NCBI RefSeq assembly: GCF_020382885.2
Contig: NC_058493.1
Location: 23,123,499 to 23,187,498, forward strand
Length of the DNA stretch: 64,000 nt
Reading direction: 5' to 3'
Source: Scatophagus argus
Lineage: Eukaryota > Chordata > Actinopteri > Scatophagidae
Positions 26,415 to 39,819 of this stretch are shown piece after piece. A program made the position numbers and the translations under genes. Position 1 is the first letter of the stretch, and the number at the start of each line of letters is the position of its first letter. The notes under the pieces are model-generated. The model had not been told where the DNA came from and did no database searches. It worked only from the letters and a program-made list of their open reading frames with translations.

Positions 26415-27020
26415 GGACACTTAATGAGGTGAAATAAAAAACAGAATGCAATGATTTGCAAATCCCTTTCGAAACATATTCAGTTGAACACAGTACAAAG
26501 ACAAGCTATTTAATCTGCAAACGTTTATGTAAATCTGAGTTGGGAAAGGAGCTTGGTGCAGTAAGTGTTAGGGAGCTGAAGATACCAATTGATGATGTAA
26601 ATAAAGTGATGGTCTTTTCCCATCCTTGCCTAATATTGAGCCCACAACCTCAGCTGCCCAACAGTCCGGGGCTTTTGTTGTTGCAGTATTTTGTGCTTCA
26701 TAATGTTCCACACATTTTCAGTGGGTGACAGTTTTGGACTGCAGGCAGGCCAGTTGAGTACCCACACGCCTTCACTACAAAGCCACGCTGTTGCAACACG
26801 TGCAGAATGTGGCTTGGCATTGTCTTACTGGAATAAGCAATGACGTCCCTGAAGAAGACGTCATGTGGATGGCAGCGTGTTGCTCCAAAACCTGTTTGTA
26901 CCTTTCAGCATGAATGGTGCCTACACAGATGTGCAAGTTACCCAAGCCATGGGCACTACAACACCTCCATACCATTACAGATGTTGGCTTTTGAACTTTG
27001 TGCTGGTAATAATTTGGATG
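26415..27020. mobile_element. Degenerate DNA-transposon-like element
   Basis: The left end 'gaatgcaatgatttgcaaat' followed by 'acagtacaaagacaagctat' is a pattern I recognise from a dispersed fish element. The interior (for example 'cattttcagtgggtgacagt', 'tggcattgtcttactggaat', 'accattacagatgttggctt') also recurs in such copies and is probably an eroded transposase region. Stops and frameshifts occur in all frames. The superfamily, possibly Kolobok, is a guess. Confidence 0.5.
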
Positions 27021-27840
27021 GTAAAATTCCTCTTAAACCCTGAGAACACCGAAGTCCTCATAGCTAAAGAGGTGTTGTAGCATAACTGAGAGGAAATGGG
27101 TGGAGTGAATATTGAGTATGAATTAGAGGTTGTCAAACTAAGTCAAAATGCATTTAAAAAACACGCTATATTAGACAGAAGTTCACCATCTGTCCGTGTG
27201 TGTTGTGCTGTTGCTGCAGAGTCTTCGATGTGCCGACTATGCATGTGGCATGTCTGGAGAAACCCAAAGGGCCGCTTCATGCTCTGTGAATAATACAACA
27301 CATGCTCTGTTTGGCGGACCTCCATTTGTCTTGCTTACAGGGTAATATCAACATGTGTGAGTTGTCTTATTCCAGGATGACACATTCAGCAGTGGAAAAA
27401 CAGTGACTGTTAAAAAGAAAAAGAATTCAGGCAACAGAACTAAAAATATCACAGTTTGTATTCAAAGGCAGGTGAGCTGAATGACTAACACGAATGCAGA
27501 TCGTACTGAAACTCTTGTTATAAACTGTAAGTATAATGGATGGCACACAGACACAAGAGCATAAACTCTCATGTGAAAGTACAAAAGCAGAAGGAAACAA
27601 GGTCTCCTATGTAGGCTAGTTGTTGGATTTTTTTTCCCAACTGACCCACTTCCATATGTGTCCATAGTAACATTACATAACATGTTCTGTTACAGAACTG
27701 ATTTCACTCCCTCAAAAAAGGCCTGACACACCCATGACACAGAAAGTTCAAGACTTCTCTGGATGTTGAATTCTGATTTCGTCTGCTGTACTTTTCCATT
27801 ACAGGGAAATAAACTTTGTGCACTGACACAAACACAAACG

Positions 27841-27990
27841 CACACACACACACCTCATGCATTATTGTGGCATCACACTAAAGTTGTAAAATTATCTCTA
27901 TTAGAAACTCCCTCTGCTTTTGCAGGCAAATATGAATCTTTGTTAAACTTAAGCTTGCATGATGCAGCCCCACCACACACACACACACAC
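27841..27990. repeat. Two CA microsatellite tracts
   Basis: (CA)n runs at 27841-27853 and 27974-27990, with a short GT run near 28011-28021. Confidence 0.9.
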
Positions 27991-28699
27991 TATATTACAT
28001 AAACAACATATCGTGTGTGTGTATATCGTACATAAGAAAATAACAGGTAAATGCATCTGTGTGCCTGCAGACCAAAAATGTTAAAGCAGCTTTATGGAGA
28101 ATCTGAGCAAACTGCTGAGTTTGTTTATTGCCATTAAAGACTTTTAAATTGCTTCACTCACGTGGGAGTGAAATCTGGTTGTCCATATTTTTCCACTTGC
28201 TCCTTTCCTGCCTGGAAATTCTGCACATCTTGACCTTGTTTACAACAGCCAAGTACCTAAACCAATGTGTACTTGTACTTGGCTTTTAATACATGTCTGC
28301 TGAATAAATGTCTATCACATGCATTATTGACTGCACGTGCTTAACACCTTGAGCTGATATCATGACAATGTGCTTTCCTACATCAAAAGGACGTTAGGTG
28401 AGGCATTTAATTCCACCATCCAGGACTGCATTATAACACAGAACTATCGCTCAGTAAAACCAAGTGAAGAGATCATTTGAGTTGTGCAACTCTGAATTTA
28501 TTTTGAAGGCAACACTTCCAGGGAAACGGTCTGCCTGTCTGAATTTAGATAAGGGTTGTACTAAGTAAACCTGACATCACGGGGGTTGAACCTTGTGATT
28601 CCACTTATCACTCACACCAACTGTTGGCTGAGGGCGAGATAGTGAAAGCTGTCTGCTCACTGTGCCCAACTTAACAGCTGCCCAAAGACGTGAGCGTTT

Positions 28700-28724
28700 A
28701 AAAAAAAAAAGAAAAAAAAAAAAA
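28700..28724. repeat. Poly(A) tract
   Basis: A run of A interrupted by one G. It could be the tail of an old retroposed copy, but nothing upstream identifies one. Confidence 0.7.
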
Positions 28725-28819
28725 GGGAAGATACATAAAAGTGCCTCTTACAAAGAGGTGGACTTCACAGTTACATTTCAAAGAGTGCAATCTCTTTAAA
28801 ATAATGACAATAAAACAGA

Positions 28820-29064
28820 ATTGGCAGGAGGTCATTTATTGACATATGCAATTAGTCTCTGAACATATCCATCAACTCTCTTTGGAGTGTAGGCTGTAAC
28901 AAAGCAATAAATATGTTTGATACAAAAAAATTCATGCCAGCATTTGATGCCATAAGTTAAAAATGTACATTTTCATAAAAATCATAGCAGTCAGCTAAGT
29001 GAGCTGCCAGGCAGAAACTTAAGGCATGGCGGTTTTCTGCTTGCAGGCTGAGTATATGCTCCGT
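28820..29064 (-). other. nmrk2: Probable nmrk2 3' UTR
   Basis: AATAAA on the minus strand at 28840-28835 lies about 225 nt past the nmrk2 stop and is a plausible polyadenylation signal. Confidence 0.4.
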
Positions 29065-31176
29065 TTAGCCGATCGTATGACCTGCAATAAAAGGGAAAAC
29101 AAAAACATTTAGAAACACACATTTGTGTAGAAAAATTCTCCTTAAGAAGAGCCAGAAGATTTGCTTACCTTTGTTCGTGAGAGACTCTTGGATGTTATTC
29201 AGGATGTCACCATAGGCAAAGTTGAACAGCTGTTCCTTTGACTTGGTTCCATCCAGCTGCACTGTAACGGCATTCATACATTTAAATCAATGGGAGAAAC
29301 TATCTTCAAATAGAGAAACACGTTAGCCTGCAAAATATAAATGCAATTAAAAAAAACAAAACAAAACAAAAAACAAGCCCAGTGACTTACAGATGTCAAC
29401 ACCTGATGCCTCCATGATGTTCTTGTGTTTAAGATACATGGGCCAGACGTGGCCATCGAACAGGCCGGGGGGGTCTGGCACCGCGTAGTTCCTAGAGCTG
29501 TAGAGACAACAACACCAATTACGTGTGGTAATACGACACCAGACCAGACTACAAAACGCCAGCCCGTAACAGTGTCTGCACACTTACCACCTCCTCTTTT
29601 TGCATTCTTCATATGGGATGGAAATAAAGTAACGCAGGTTCAACACGTCGATCAAAGGCCTGCAGGGGTAGAGACAGATTAACCTCAAGGCGCACTGGTC
29701 ACACTTCTCCGACAGTGAGACACAACACCAACAGAAATGTAATTTGCACATGTTCTTACTTGTAGGTGTAAAGCAGGAAGCCCTCCACAATAAGGATGTG
29801 AGTCTCCTGCTCCTCCTCCTCCTCCTTGTGGTCAGACTTTGGGACGATCTCGGTATCCAGGTTGTTATTAACGCCATGAGACTTCTCAAACTTCACCGGG
29901 TTCTCAAGCCATGCGTAGATCGTGCTCATCATGGCATCCATGTCCAGAGCAGTAATGACTGAAGAGTGAAAGCAAGGGGGAAGATTTGGAGGGGGCGGGG
30001 TGGAAGGAAAAAAGAAACGTACAGAGAAATTGCGAGGAGAGCAAGTGAGAAACATGTTCAGCGTTCAAGTTTGTCTAAATTGCATGTTGATTACAAAGGA
30101 AACAAAGGTTACAGCAGGAGCAAACGCACAACACACAAACGCACATTCACACACACGTAAACCCTTTCATAAAAGCCCAGGCTTACCATCGTACTGCTTA
30201 AAGCCATCTTCACCAACTTCAATCTGATCTTGGGGCTGAAACATACATTGATAAGATGTACCCAGGTACATTCCACTAGTGCTGCACTCTGCTATATGGA
30301 AGGCTTTGATAGCGATTTTACACACTATATCAAACTGTATCTAGTAACACACTAGTAACACAAGCACAATGTGTTAGCACCCTAACAACTCGTGTTACTC
30401 AGAGCAGTCCCTTTGGTTAACTACAGCCAAAATTCAGATGGAGATGTGTGTATGTGGCTCACCTTGAAGAAGTCATCCTGATGCACCACACAACAGTTGG
30501 GCAGGTTCTTGATGAGTCTGTCGGTGAGGGTGGTTTTCCCTCCATTGGTCACGCTGCATGGAACAAAGCAATAACGGAAATGAATGGTGGATGATGCAAC
30601 CAACACACGTTGCAGTAGGGTTAAAAGATTAACGACTGGACCATAAAATAAAATATTTAATCGCGTGTAACGCAGTTAAATATTAAACGTTTTTCAGATC
30701 ACATGTTGTTATAAATAAATGCAGTTCGCCTCGACGTCCGACTGATCGTCAGTGGTTTAACAACAGCAACCAGTGATGAACTACAGAACAGGCAAAATAA
30801 TACAGTAGCACAAAATTTACAAATCGCTAAAAGGATTTCCGGTATTTAGAGCTCCACCATATCGAAAAAAAAGCCGATGGACCATCTGTGCATATGGCGG
30901 GCGTACCCGTCACTTATCTCTATTACATGCTCGTAAACGTTAGCTTTTGATGAATGCGTGTTGACCGTGGACGCTTTTTAAACGTCTTTTGTTGAACGGC
31001 TTCAACAGCAGTAAAATTACAGGAAAAAAAGGAAGCGACAATTTAGCGGATGTCATGCCCGCCCTCCCCACGTGTGCTTTTAGGGCCTAGCAGCCCAGTC
31101 AACCAGCTAGCTTAGCTTAGCTCCTGGCCATTCATTCGGACGTGACTCACCCGCCGATGCCGATGATGTACTTCAT
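29065..31176 (-). CDS. nmrk2: Nicotinamide riboside kinase 2
   Basis: Phosphorylates nicotinamide riboside with ATP to give NMN, a salvage step to NAD+; in vertebrates mainly in muscle. Coding exons on the minus strand: 31176-31151, 30553-30463, 30235-30187, 29958-29760, 29659-29588, 29497-29391, 29261-29169 and 29081-29065, joining in frame to 217 aa. The P-loop [10 protein letters not shown] lies at residues 8-17. The conserved HQDDFFKP segment carries the presumed catalytic Asp36. [20 protein letters not shown] and [14 protein letters not shown] follow. An acidic stretch (KEEEEEQE) enlarges the loop before HILIVEGF. The last exon is only 17 nt and adds a short tail ending GHTIG. Length and sequence lie between NMRK1 (199 aa) and NMRK2 (230 aa), but residues such as NCCVVHQDD and the [13 protein letters not shown] segment fit NMRK2 better. 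Confidence 0.93.
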
Positions 31177-31560
31177 GTTTTCGGATGGTCGAAGCTCGTA
31201 AAAAAGTCGTGAGAGGTCAAAACGTCAATAAACCGGTTCAAGATCACAGTGATCAGACGGGAAGAAAGCTTAAAAGAGAAGGTTGCAGCAGGAAACGTCA
31301 ACTACTTGATTCCTCCATGGCACTTGAGTTAAGTGAGTAAGGTAAGAGCAGAGACGTGCTGTCGCTCGGACGCGGTCTTCCACCGAGAGAGGAACGTCAG
31401 TTTACTGTCGCTTCTACACATACTGGAGAGAGCGACGTGATTGGCTATTTAAACTCCTCGAGCGGCACGATGAACCCACAACAACCAATCAAAAGCGAGT
31501 GTGACCACAGCTCCACCCTACTTCTTCCTTTTGCTCACCCCGCCTTGTGACCATAGCCTA
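31177..31560 (-). promoter_or_regulatory. nmrk2: nmrk2 5' UTR and promoter region
   Basis: CpG-richer sequence immediately upstream of the nmrk2 ATG. In gene orientation it contains an inverted CCAAT (31485-31489 on plus), then a TTTAAATA TATA-like string followed by CCAATCA near 31441-31452. The start site is not determined. Confidence 0.4.
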
Positions 31561-31971
31561 TGATGTAATTTGAATCTACTTTTTTAATGAAAAAAAAAAC
31601 GAAATCGGTGCTTTATTTACTTGACTCCAATTTATGTTTTTTTATACGTCCACTTAGACGCAAATATTGTACTTATTACTCAACATCATTTGATAGGTAT
31701 ACATATATATAAATGTGATTAGATCTATGATGCAGTATTATAGTTTAAACTAGTATATAAAATTAGCTTAGTGAGGTACAAGAGCTGCTTATTACACATT
31801 AATGCCTCAGTATTCAACTTACACTATAATACATTATATATAATAAATAACACAGTATTCATTTTCTACACAGTGACTCATTTTTACATTTCACTTTTTT
31901 CATTGCAGTAATTGTCAAATTTAATAAATTTCTTCTATTTTAATCAGATAAGACAAACCTGCTAGTACTGC

Positions 31972-31994
31972 AATAATAATAATAATAATAATAA
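31972..31994. repeat. (AAT)n microsatellite
   Basis: About seven to eight uninterrupted AAT units. Confidence 0.95.
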
Positions 31995-32809
31995 CAAAAC
32001 AGTTCATATGAGTTTCTGGATCATATATACACAATAAACAAAGAACAGCATATCATCACATCATCGGGGTGTTTATTTCACCAGCATGCAGCTGACCTCT
32101 CTCTGTTTTGTTTAGACACTTACCAGCCAACTCCATGACACAGTTTCCTGAGGTTACACCAAAATATTTCTTAAGTTGGGGTTTACACCCTCGAGAACCT
32201 CAACTATCCAGAGGATGCTGCCAAGAGTGGAATTCAGTTCGGCTTATAAGATTTCTATTCATAGTTTGACTCAACTTCGTTCTGCCAATTCAGAGCCTGA
32301 GACAAAGATTTTTTTATTTTTTTTTATTTCATGAACTCTACAACATCACGAGGCAGAGGACCTTTCAAATTGTCATCACATCACCTATTCACTTCTCTTC
32401 ACATTTGACTATCATATGATCCAATCACAATAGTATCTCCGCTAACATGTGACTGAGAGATTCTTGGTACTGACAGCATAACATGTAGTCTAATCATGTT
32501 TTTCATGCAATTATACTACATTTAGTGTAGAAGACCTTTCTGTTAATTACCACTTTTGTTCCCAGCTGTGATGTACCGGTAATGATTTCTTCCACGTGCC
32601 TGTAGTGTCTGCTTTACATTTACAGTTCTTCAGAAAGCTGCATAAAATGCTATCCTCTGATTTGACTGATATTTGTCAGGTTTTATGTTATTACCCCATA
32701 TCGTATTTCTGTTACTTACATGCATCACACTGGACGTGTCCTTTTGAGTTTCTACAAAGCAGTATAAGCAGCTCGACGATATCTGATGTTGCAAAGAATA
32801 ATTAATTCA

Positions 32810-32850
32810 ATATCTCAAATATCAGAAAATGTGTCTGGTATTTGAGATAT
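32810..32850. repeat. Inverted repeat, 17-bp arms with one mismatch
   Basis: ATATCTCAAATATCAGA (32810-32826) and TCTGGTATTTGAGATAT (32834-32850) pair over 17 positions with one non-Watson-Crick pair (G:T in RNA) around a 7-nt loop. Confidence 0.8.
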
Positions 32851-34242
32851 ATTGTGTTGGTCAGCAGGTGTATAAATTGTGAGAGACAAGATCCACTCTG
32901 ACGTCAAGCAAAAGAGGTAATGCATGTTTGCTTTATCGAAAAAGACAAAATAACAATAAAATGAGTCTTTCTGCTTCGTTTCCTTTACAATGTAACAGTT
33001 GTGAGTTTTAATGAATGCTCTTATTGGTGTTTCCACTCACGCAAATATTGTTTCATGCACATTCAGTCAAAGGTGTGAAGGTCAGAGCATGACTCCGCTT
33101 TCTTTCAACATGTTTCAGTTGTTTTGGATCCCAGTGGACACCCTCGTGTTTGTGTTTACCGACATAATAAGTGAGTCTTACGTTAACACTTCCTGCTACT
33201 TCCTGCTGCTGCTTAGTCTGTGCACATGGCCATTTTGAGTAATTTGTGTGTCTGACTAGCACAAATGAGCTGAAATTGTTGAACAGACAGTTGTGACCCA
33301 GACCTGAGATGCTGAGCAACCTGCACAGCAAATATTAATATTGCACTGCCCCACATATGAATGTCTCATAAACCTGAGAGATACCGCGGGACCTGTGAAC
33401 ATGCGTCAGTGACTGGACACTATGTTCCTCTCTGCTTTTTCTTTTTTTTGGCCGTTACATTTCACTTCACATTTCCAGACGTCACATTTCTATCATCCTG
33501 CATTCTTCACGTTTAATCTGATTGTATTTCCATGAATGCCACATTTTCTGCATGACTGGAGTTTGTTCACAGTCATTTCAGGAAAACTAGAAATTCAACT
33601 CTGCAGGCCTGGCACGTGAAACCTGTTGATGGATCACGATAAATCGGGGCACGGATAACCTCTAGTATCTTGAAATATCGTTTTGTGATATCACCTAGGG
33701 AGTTAATACAGTTCAGTAGTTTCTGAACATTTTGTTCTTCTCTTATTATTGGCTGGAAAGCACCCAAACAATCTGACTGCCCTCTGCTGGTAGTGATTAA
33801 ACCTTCATTTAAGAAGTTTTCAGATCCTTTATTGCAGTAAAAGCGCTATAATACCACACTATGAAAATACTCAAAGTAAAATTTGTGCATTCAAAACTTA
33901 CTTAACTTGAGATAAGTTTAGGATGCTGCTTTTACTGGGAACAAAATACAGGGATTAAATAATTAGACTCTGAAGTTTTTTCCCCTCTTTGAATCACCCC
34001 AGCGTGGATCAATGGATTTTCTCACATACATGCACAAAAGACAGCGTGTTAATGGAATGACAGTGAAGAAGAAAATACTAGGAAACAGCTCACATGTAAG
34101 CATCTCTGAAAATGAGTGGATTACAGTGAAGACCTTTATGTGACAACAACATGCTCCCTGTTCAGCTGTAAATAATTGCTACAAAGAAGAAATATTAAAG
34201 GTACTATGCATTTATAAGTTTAGCTACATTTCTGACATGTGC

Positions 34243-34294
34243 AAAAAACAAAAAACAAAAACAAACAAACAAAAAAAAAACAAGCAAACAAAAC
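34243..34294. repeat. A-rich simple repeat
   Basis: Tandem AAAAC and AAAC units and an A10 run. Low-complexity sequence only. Confidence 0.9.
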
Positions 34295-34935
34295 CAAGAC
34301 TTAGATTTGGTAAATGTGCTCTTAATAATGTCCAGTTTATCAATCTGCTGTTTGTAAAACCCTAAATATTATTCTTCATAGTACAAAAAAGCGACTGTGG
34401 GACAGATTTTGGGGTACTGGACAATCACGATTAGTTTTTTCAGTTTTAAATGCAGGATTTTTATTTTTCTATACATTTTTTATTTTTATTTTATTATATT
34501 TATTTATACGTTTGTTTGTTCTTTAAGAGACAGAGACCAGTTATACTTCCATTGATGCAAAACTCCAAACAGGCACCTTACTGTGAAAATCACCCGAGGC
34601 ACACAGTTATATGTCTGAACTGCCAGTAACAAAATCCAGAAACTCAAAGTCTACTTCCTCTGAACTTTGAATTGCATGTCATGGTCTTTGACAGCTGATT
34701 ACAAGCCCAAGTACAAATATTGTTCTGAAAATGCAAATTTTAGTAGCTTTTGTCAGAAATGGCAAGACAGAGTTTTAGTAAATTTAGTAGATTTTTGAGT
34801 TGTGAAGATGCAAAATGACACCTCCAATGAAAAAAAGAAAGGTATGAGTATAAAGTAGGAATGGAGGAGACATATTTCAAAGAAATCTGAGTCAGCTTTA
34901 CATTTCTGACCCTGCAGAAGAAGAAGGATTTCATT

Positions 34936-36851
<1,916 letters not shown>

Positions 36852-36911
36852 CACTGTGATGGCTGTACTGACAACTGCCGATCCTCAGTGGTGTGTGTGC
36901 AATCCTCAAGC

Positions 36912-39000
36912 CTGTGGAAGGAAATCTGATTAATCTGATTTCCATTAACGCCCAACCTGCTGTGCTGGGATGGATGTAGTGACATGACGGAGTCAGTAGA
37001 GGGCAGCACTACACCACGTTAACAAGACCTGCCTGGTGTCTGAAAATGTAATGGTGTCAATAGGACAATTTAAAAAAAAGAAAAAAGAAATCAGTGGAAA
37101 TATTGTTTCAGCACCAAAACCTTTACTCCAGATTACTGTTTTTACAGGTGTAAATGCTGATGATTTAAATCACACTTTTCCGCAGGTTTTCATTACACTG
37201 CAGGTGGGTTGTAAATATGTTAGTTAAACAGTCTACTTAATTTTTCACTCTTGTATCCTTCCATTTAGGAGCATGGCACAACTCAGGTGAGAACATAAAA
37301 TAAATAAATAAACAATAGGTCGACAGTCAAAATGTCTGATAACTTTAAGAACAGTGAAGCGAATCCGTAGCCTAAAGATTATAGTTAAGCCATCTTGTTT
37401 GTTTTTATTTTCTTCACTTACCGTAATTCACCTTGATATCTGCTTGTGTAGTTTAAATCGCCGCCAAAAGGAGCAAAAGAAAAAAATAAAAGATGCACAA
37501 AAGTCAGAAGTCTGTTGGGAACAAATCAGAGTCTCCAAGAGGACGCAGAAGCTCTGATGCGCAACGTGGTTTTCTGCTCAAAGAACTAAAAAAGTTAAGT
37601 CAGTCAAACCTCCTTTAGTGGCGAAACAGGTGCGACTTGTAGTCAGTTAATAATGAAAAGTGAAGTCTAACTCAGCTGGTCGCAGGGCTGTGAGGCTGCT
37701 CTGCCGCTGCAGCTGGAAGAACAACAGCTCAAAGTGGACGGGACTGCAAACTCACCTGAGTGTGTTTCTGCAGCCAGTGAGTGGAGGGAGGCCAGCGATG
37801 CCACATATGGAAAAGCCCCCCTCCCCCCGTTTCAATCATCAGTATTGTACATTTGTAGTTCTAGAAGACATATGCAAAGTAAGATTGAACAACAATTGCT
37901 TCTTTTGTTTTTGTTTCAACTGTCGTGTACATTTTGTATTTTGTATTTTATTTGAGTTTTCATTTTCATTTGAGTTTTCATTTTCCATCCTCCAAATTAA
38001 CTCATCACACATGTGTTTTATTCCACCAAACCGTTCACTTTTGTTTCACTCAACACCACAGGCCGCTAAATCCACAGCGAGCAGGAACTGGTGTATGTGA
38101 TTTTACACTCCAAAACAGTTGAAGTGCAGTGGGTGGATTACTGTCTTAATGTTACAGCAGTGTAAGCCATAACAAATAGTGGGGATGGGTTTCTCAGGAG
38201 AAAACTGTTTTGCATCCCTCCTAAACTCTCTGACAGCAGATGTTTGTCGCAGAGGGTCCCCACATCGACTCCAGCTGGCAGCCGCGTTTTCCTGGAAGAA
38301 CTATGATGTTTTATAGGAAACCCTGCTATGTCGTGGAAAAACGTATACATCCGCATACAGTAGGCATAGACATACACAGCCAGGACAGATGTCTCAGAGA
38401 TGCTCTGTCCTCCATTCATTTCTTTAGAGATGAAAGCTGTTGCCAGGGGCCAAACATACCAGGACTGTGAGGACGGAGATGAGTGGCTAACAGGGTGTAA
38501 TTATGCTTGTAAACAGCAAGCCAAGACCCAGTAGTCCAACACGGAGAAGACTCACAATGTCCTTGTGTGGATGGGACCGTCTGTGTTTTGTGCGAGATGT
38601 CAGAAAGACAGCAGATTGGGTTGAGTTTAATTCTGTTTTACCTGAGAGGCTCAAGTCCTGCTGCGCTTTCCTTTCATGTAAGCTTTTAACAGTCATGTGT
38701 TTCAAGAGCAGACTTACGTTTTGGATTACATCAGCAGCTGAACAATACAGAAATGCCCCCATGAAATGACCAGCGGGTTTATAATAATCCTGTTTCTGTC
38801 CTTCATGCTGCTCCCTTTGAGGCCCTGTGTGTGACCTCACAGAAATCAGGCCCTAGTGGACATTGTACATACTAAAGCATGACAATGAGGTGTTTTGTGT
38901 CTTTTGATTGGAAAGAAACACACACAGAGATTTCTTTTAACATTTAATAAATGAGCTCAGTTCAAGACCAACAGTGAATAAAAAAAAAGAAAAAAAAGAA
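36912..39000. other. hapln3 upstream region and mfge8 downstream region
   Basis: No coding exon seen. On the minus strand a CTCAG|GTGAG donor near 37755 could end a non-coding first exon of hapln3, spliced to the acceptor at about 36911. A short tandem of TTTGAGTTTTCATTTTCA units lies near 37950-37987. The rest is unique sequence with only short spurious open frames. Confidence 0.4.
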
Positions 39001-39819
39001 TGCAAAACATTGTTTATTTTCTACACATCTTTCTACAAATTTCACATTTGTTGTAAAAAGAGTTAAATTAAAATGAAATTATGCAAGACTGAAGCGGAAA
39101 ACCTGCTAAAATGTGTTTTCAAACAAAGCATGTGACATGAAAAACTTCCTGCAAAAAGCCTTTTAGTTTGTTATATCATTTTCCCATAATATTTTTAGAT
39201 TTTAATTTTCTATTCAAGGACATATTATCTCTTCCAGGATAGCTGTAGATGCCAAATATTCTCTATATTGCACAGGCCCTGTGTTGTTATGCTAGTTTGT
39301 GCTTCAGTAACTAAACATCATGTGCAGAATGACATACAGTCAGTGAGCTGGTGAGGACGTTCGTCATCTGTCCCCATAGGCTGTTAAAACCACAGCAAAC
39401 AGCTGGGTTGTTAGCTGGTGTGCGACCGCAAAGGAAGGACAGAAAAAAAGTTTAAAACTGGCAATTTAGTTGAGGCATGACTGGAAGAGGAGAAGAGCAC
39501 TATGATCAAGACTCCAGGCTCGGGACAGCCTGAAATCAAGGAGGAGCAAATAATAAGGACGAGGAGCAAATCTATGCAAATTTTGTTACTATCCAGAGCT
39601 ATTAAAAACCATTATAGTTTGTGAGCAATGTCAAACAATCCTATCAACATAAACATAAAAAAGTCATTATTCAGAAAGTGCTACGAGTGTTACAGTCCAA
39701 GAAGCCAACAGGATCTTTAACCAGAGAGAAGAACGAAGTACAGATGATTCTGTAGCAGTTTGAGGAGATGGAGCAACTGGATGAGGGTGGAGCACTGTTA
39801 GAAGGTGACTGATGAGCTT
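39000..39819 (-). other. mfge8: Probable mfge8 3' UTR
   Basis: About 800 nt after the mfge8 stop without other features. AATAAA on the minus strand (39018-39013) could be the polyadenylation signal. Confidence 0.4.

Larger units (their letters stand above)
16245..28800. other. Gene-free interval of about 12.5 kb
   Basis: No exon with conserved protein similarity is recognisable on either strand. All open frames are short and low in complexity. The first part probably holds the bloc1s6 3' UTR. The rest contains an old dispersed repeat (21230-21435), a pair of direct repeats 1.3 kb apart (21991 and 23287), a hairpin (26344-26381), a degenerate DNA element (26415-27020) and CA repeats (27841-27853, 27974-27990). 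In human the next gene after BLOC1S6 is SQOR; I see no trace of it here. Confidence 0.6.
31560..34900. other. AT-rich intergenic stretch
   Basis: About 3.3 kb between nmrk2 and the 3' end of hapln3 with no recognisable gene. It contains an (AAT)n tract (31972-31994), a 17-bp-arm inverted repeat (32810-32850) and an A-rich AAAAC-type tract (34243-34294). The right-hand part probably includes the hapln3 3' UTR; T-rich TTTTATTT runs near 34450-34510 would supply AATAAA signals on the minus strand. Confidence 0.55.
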
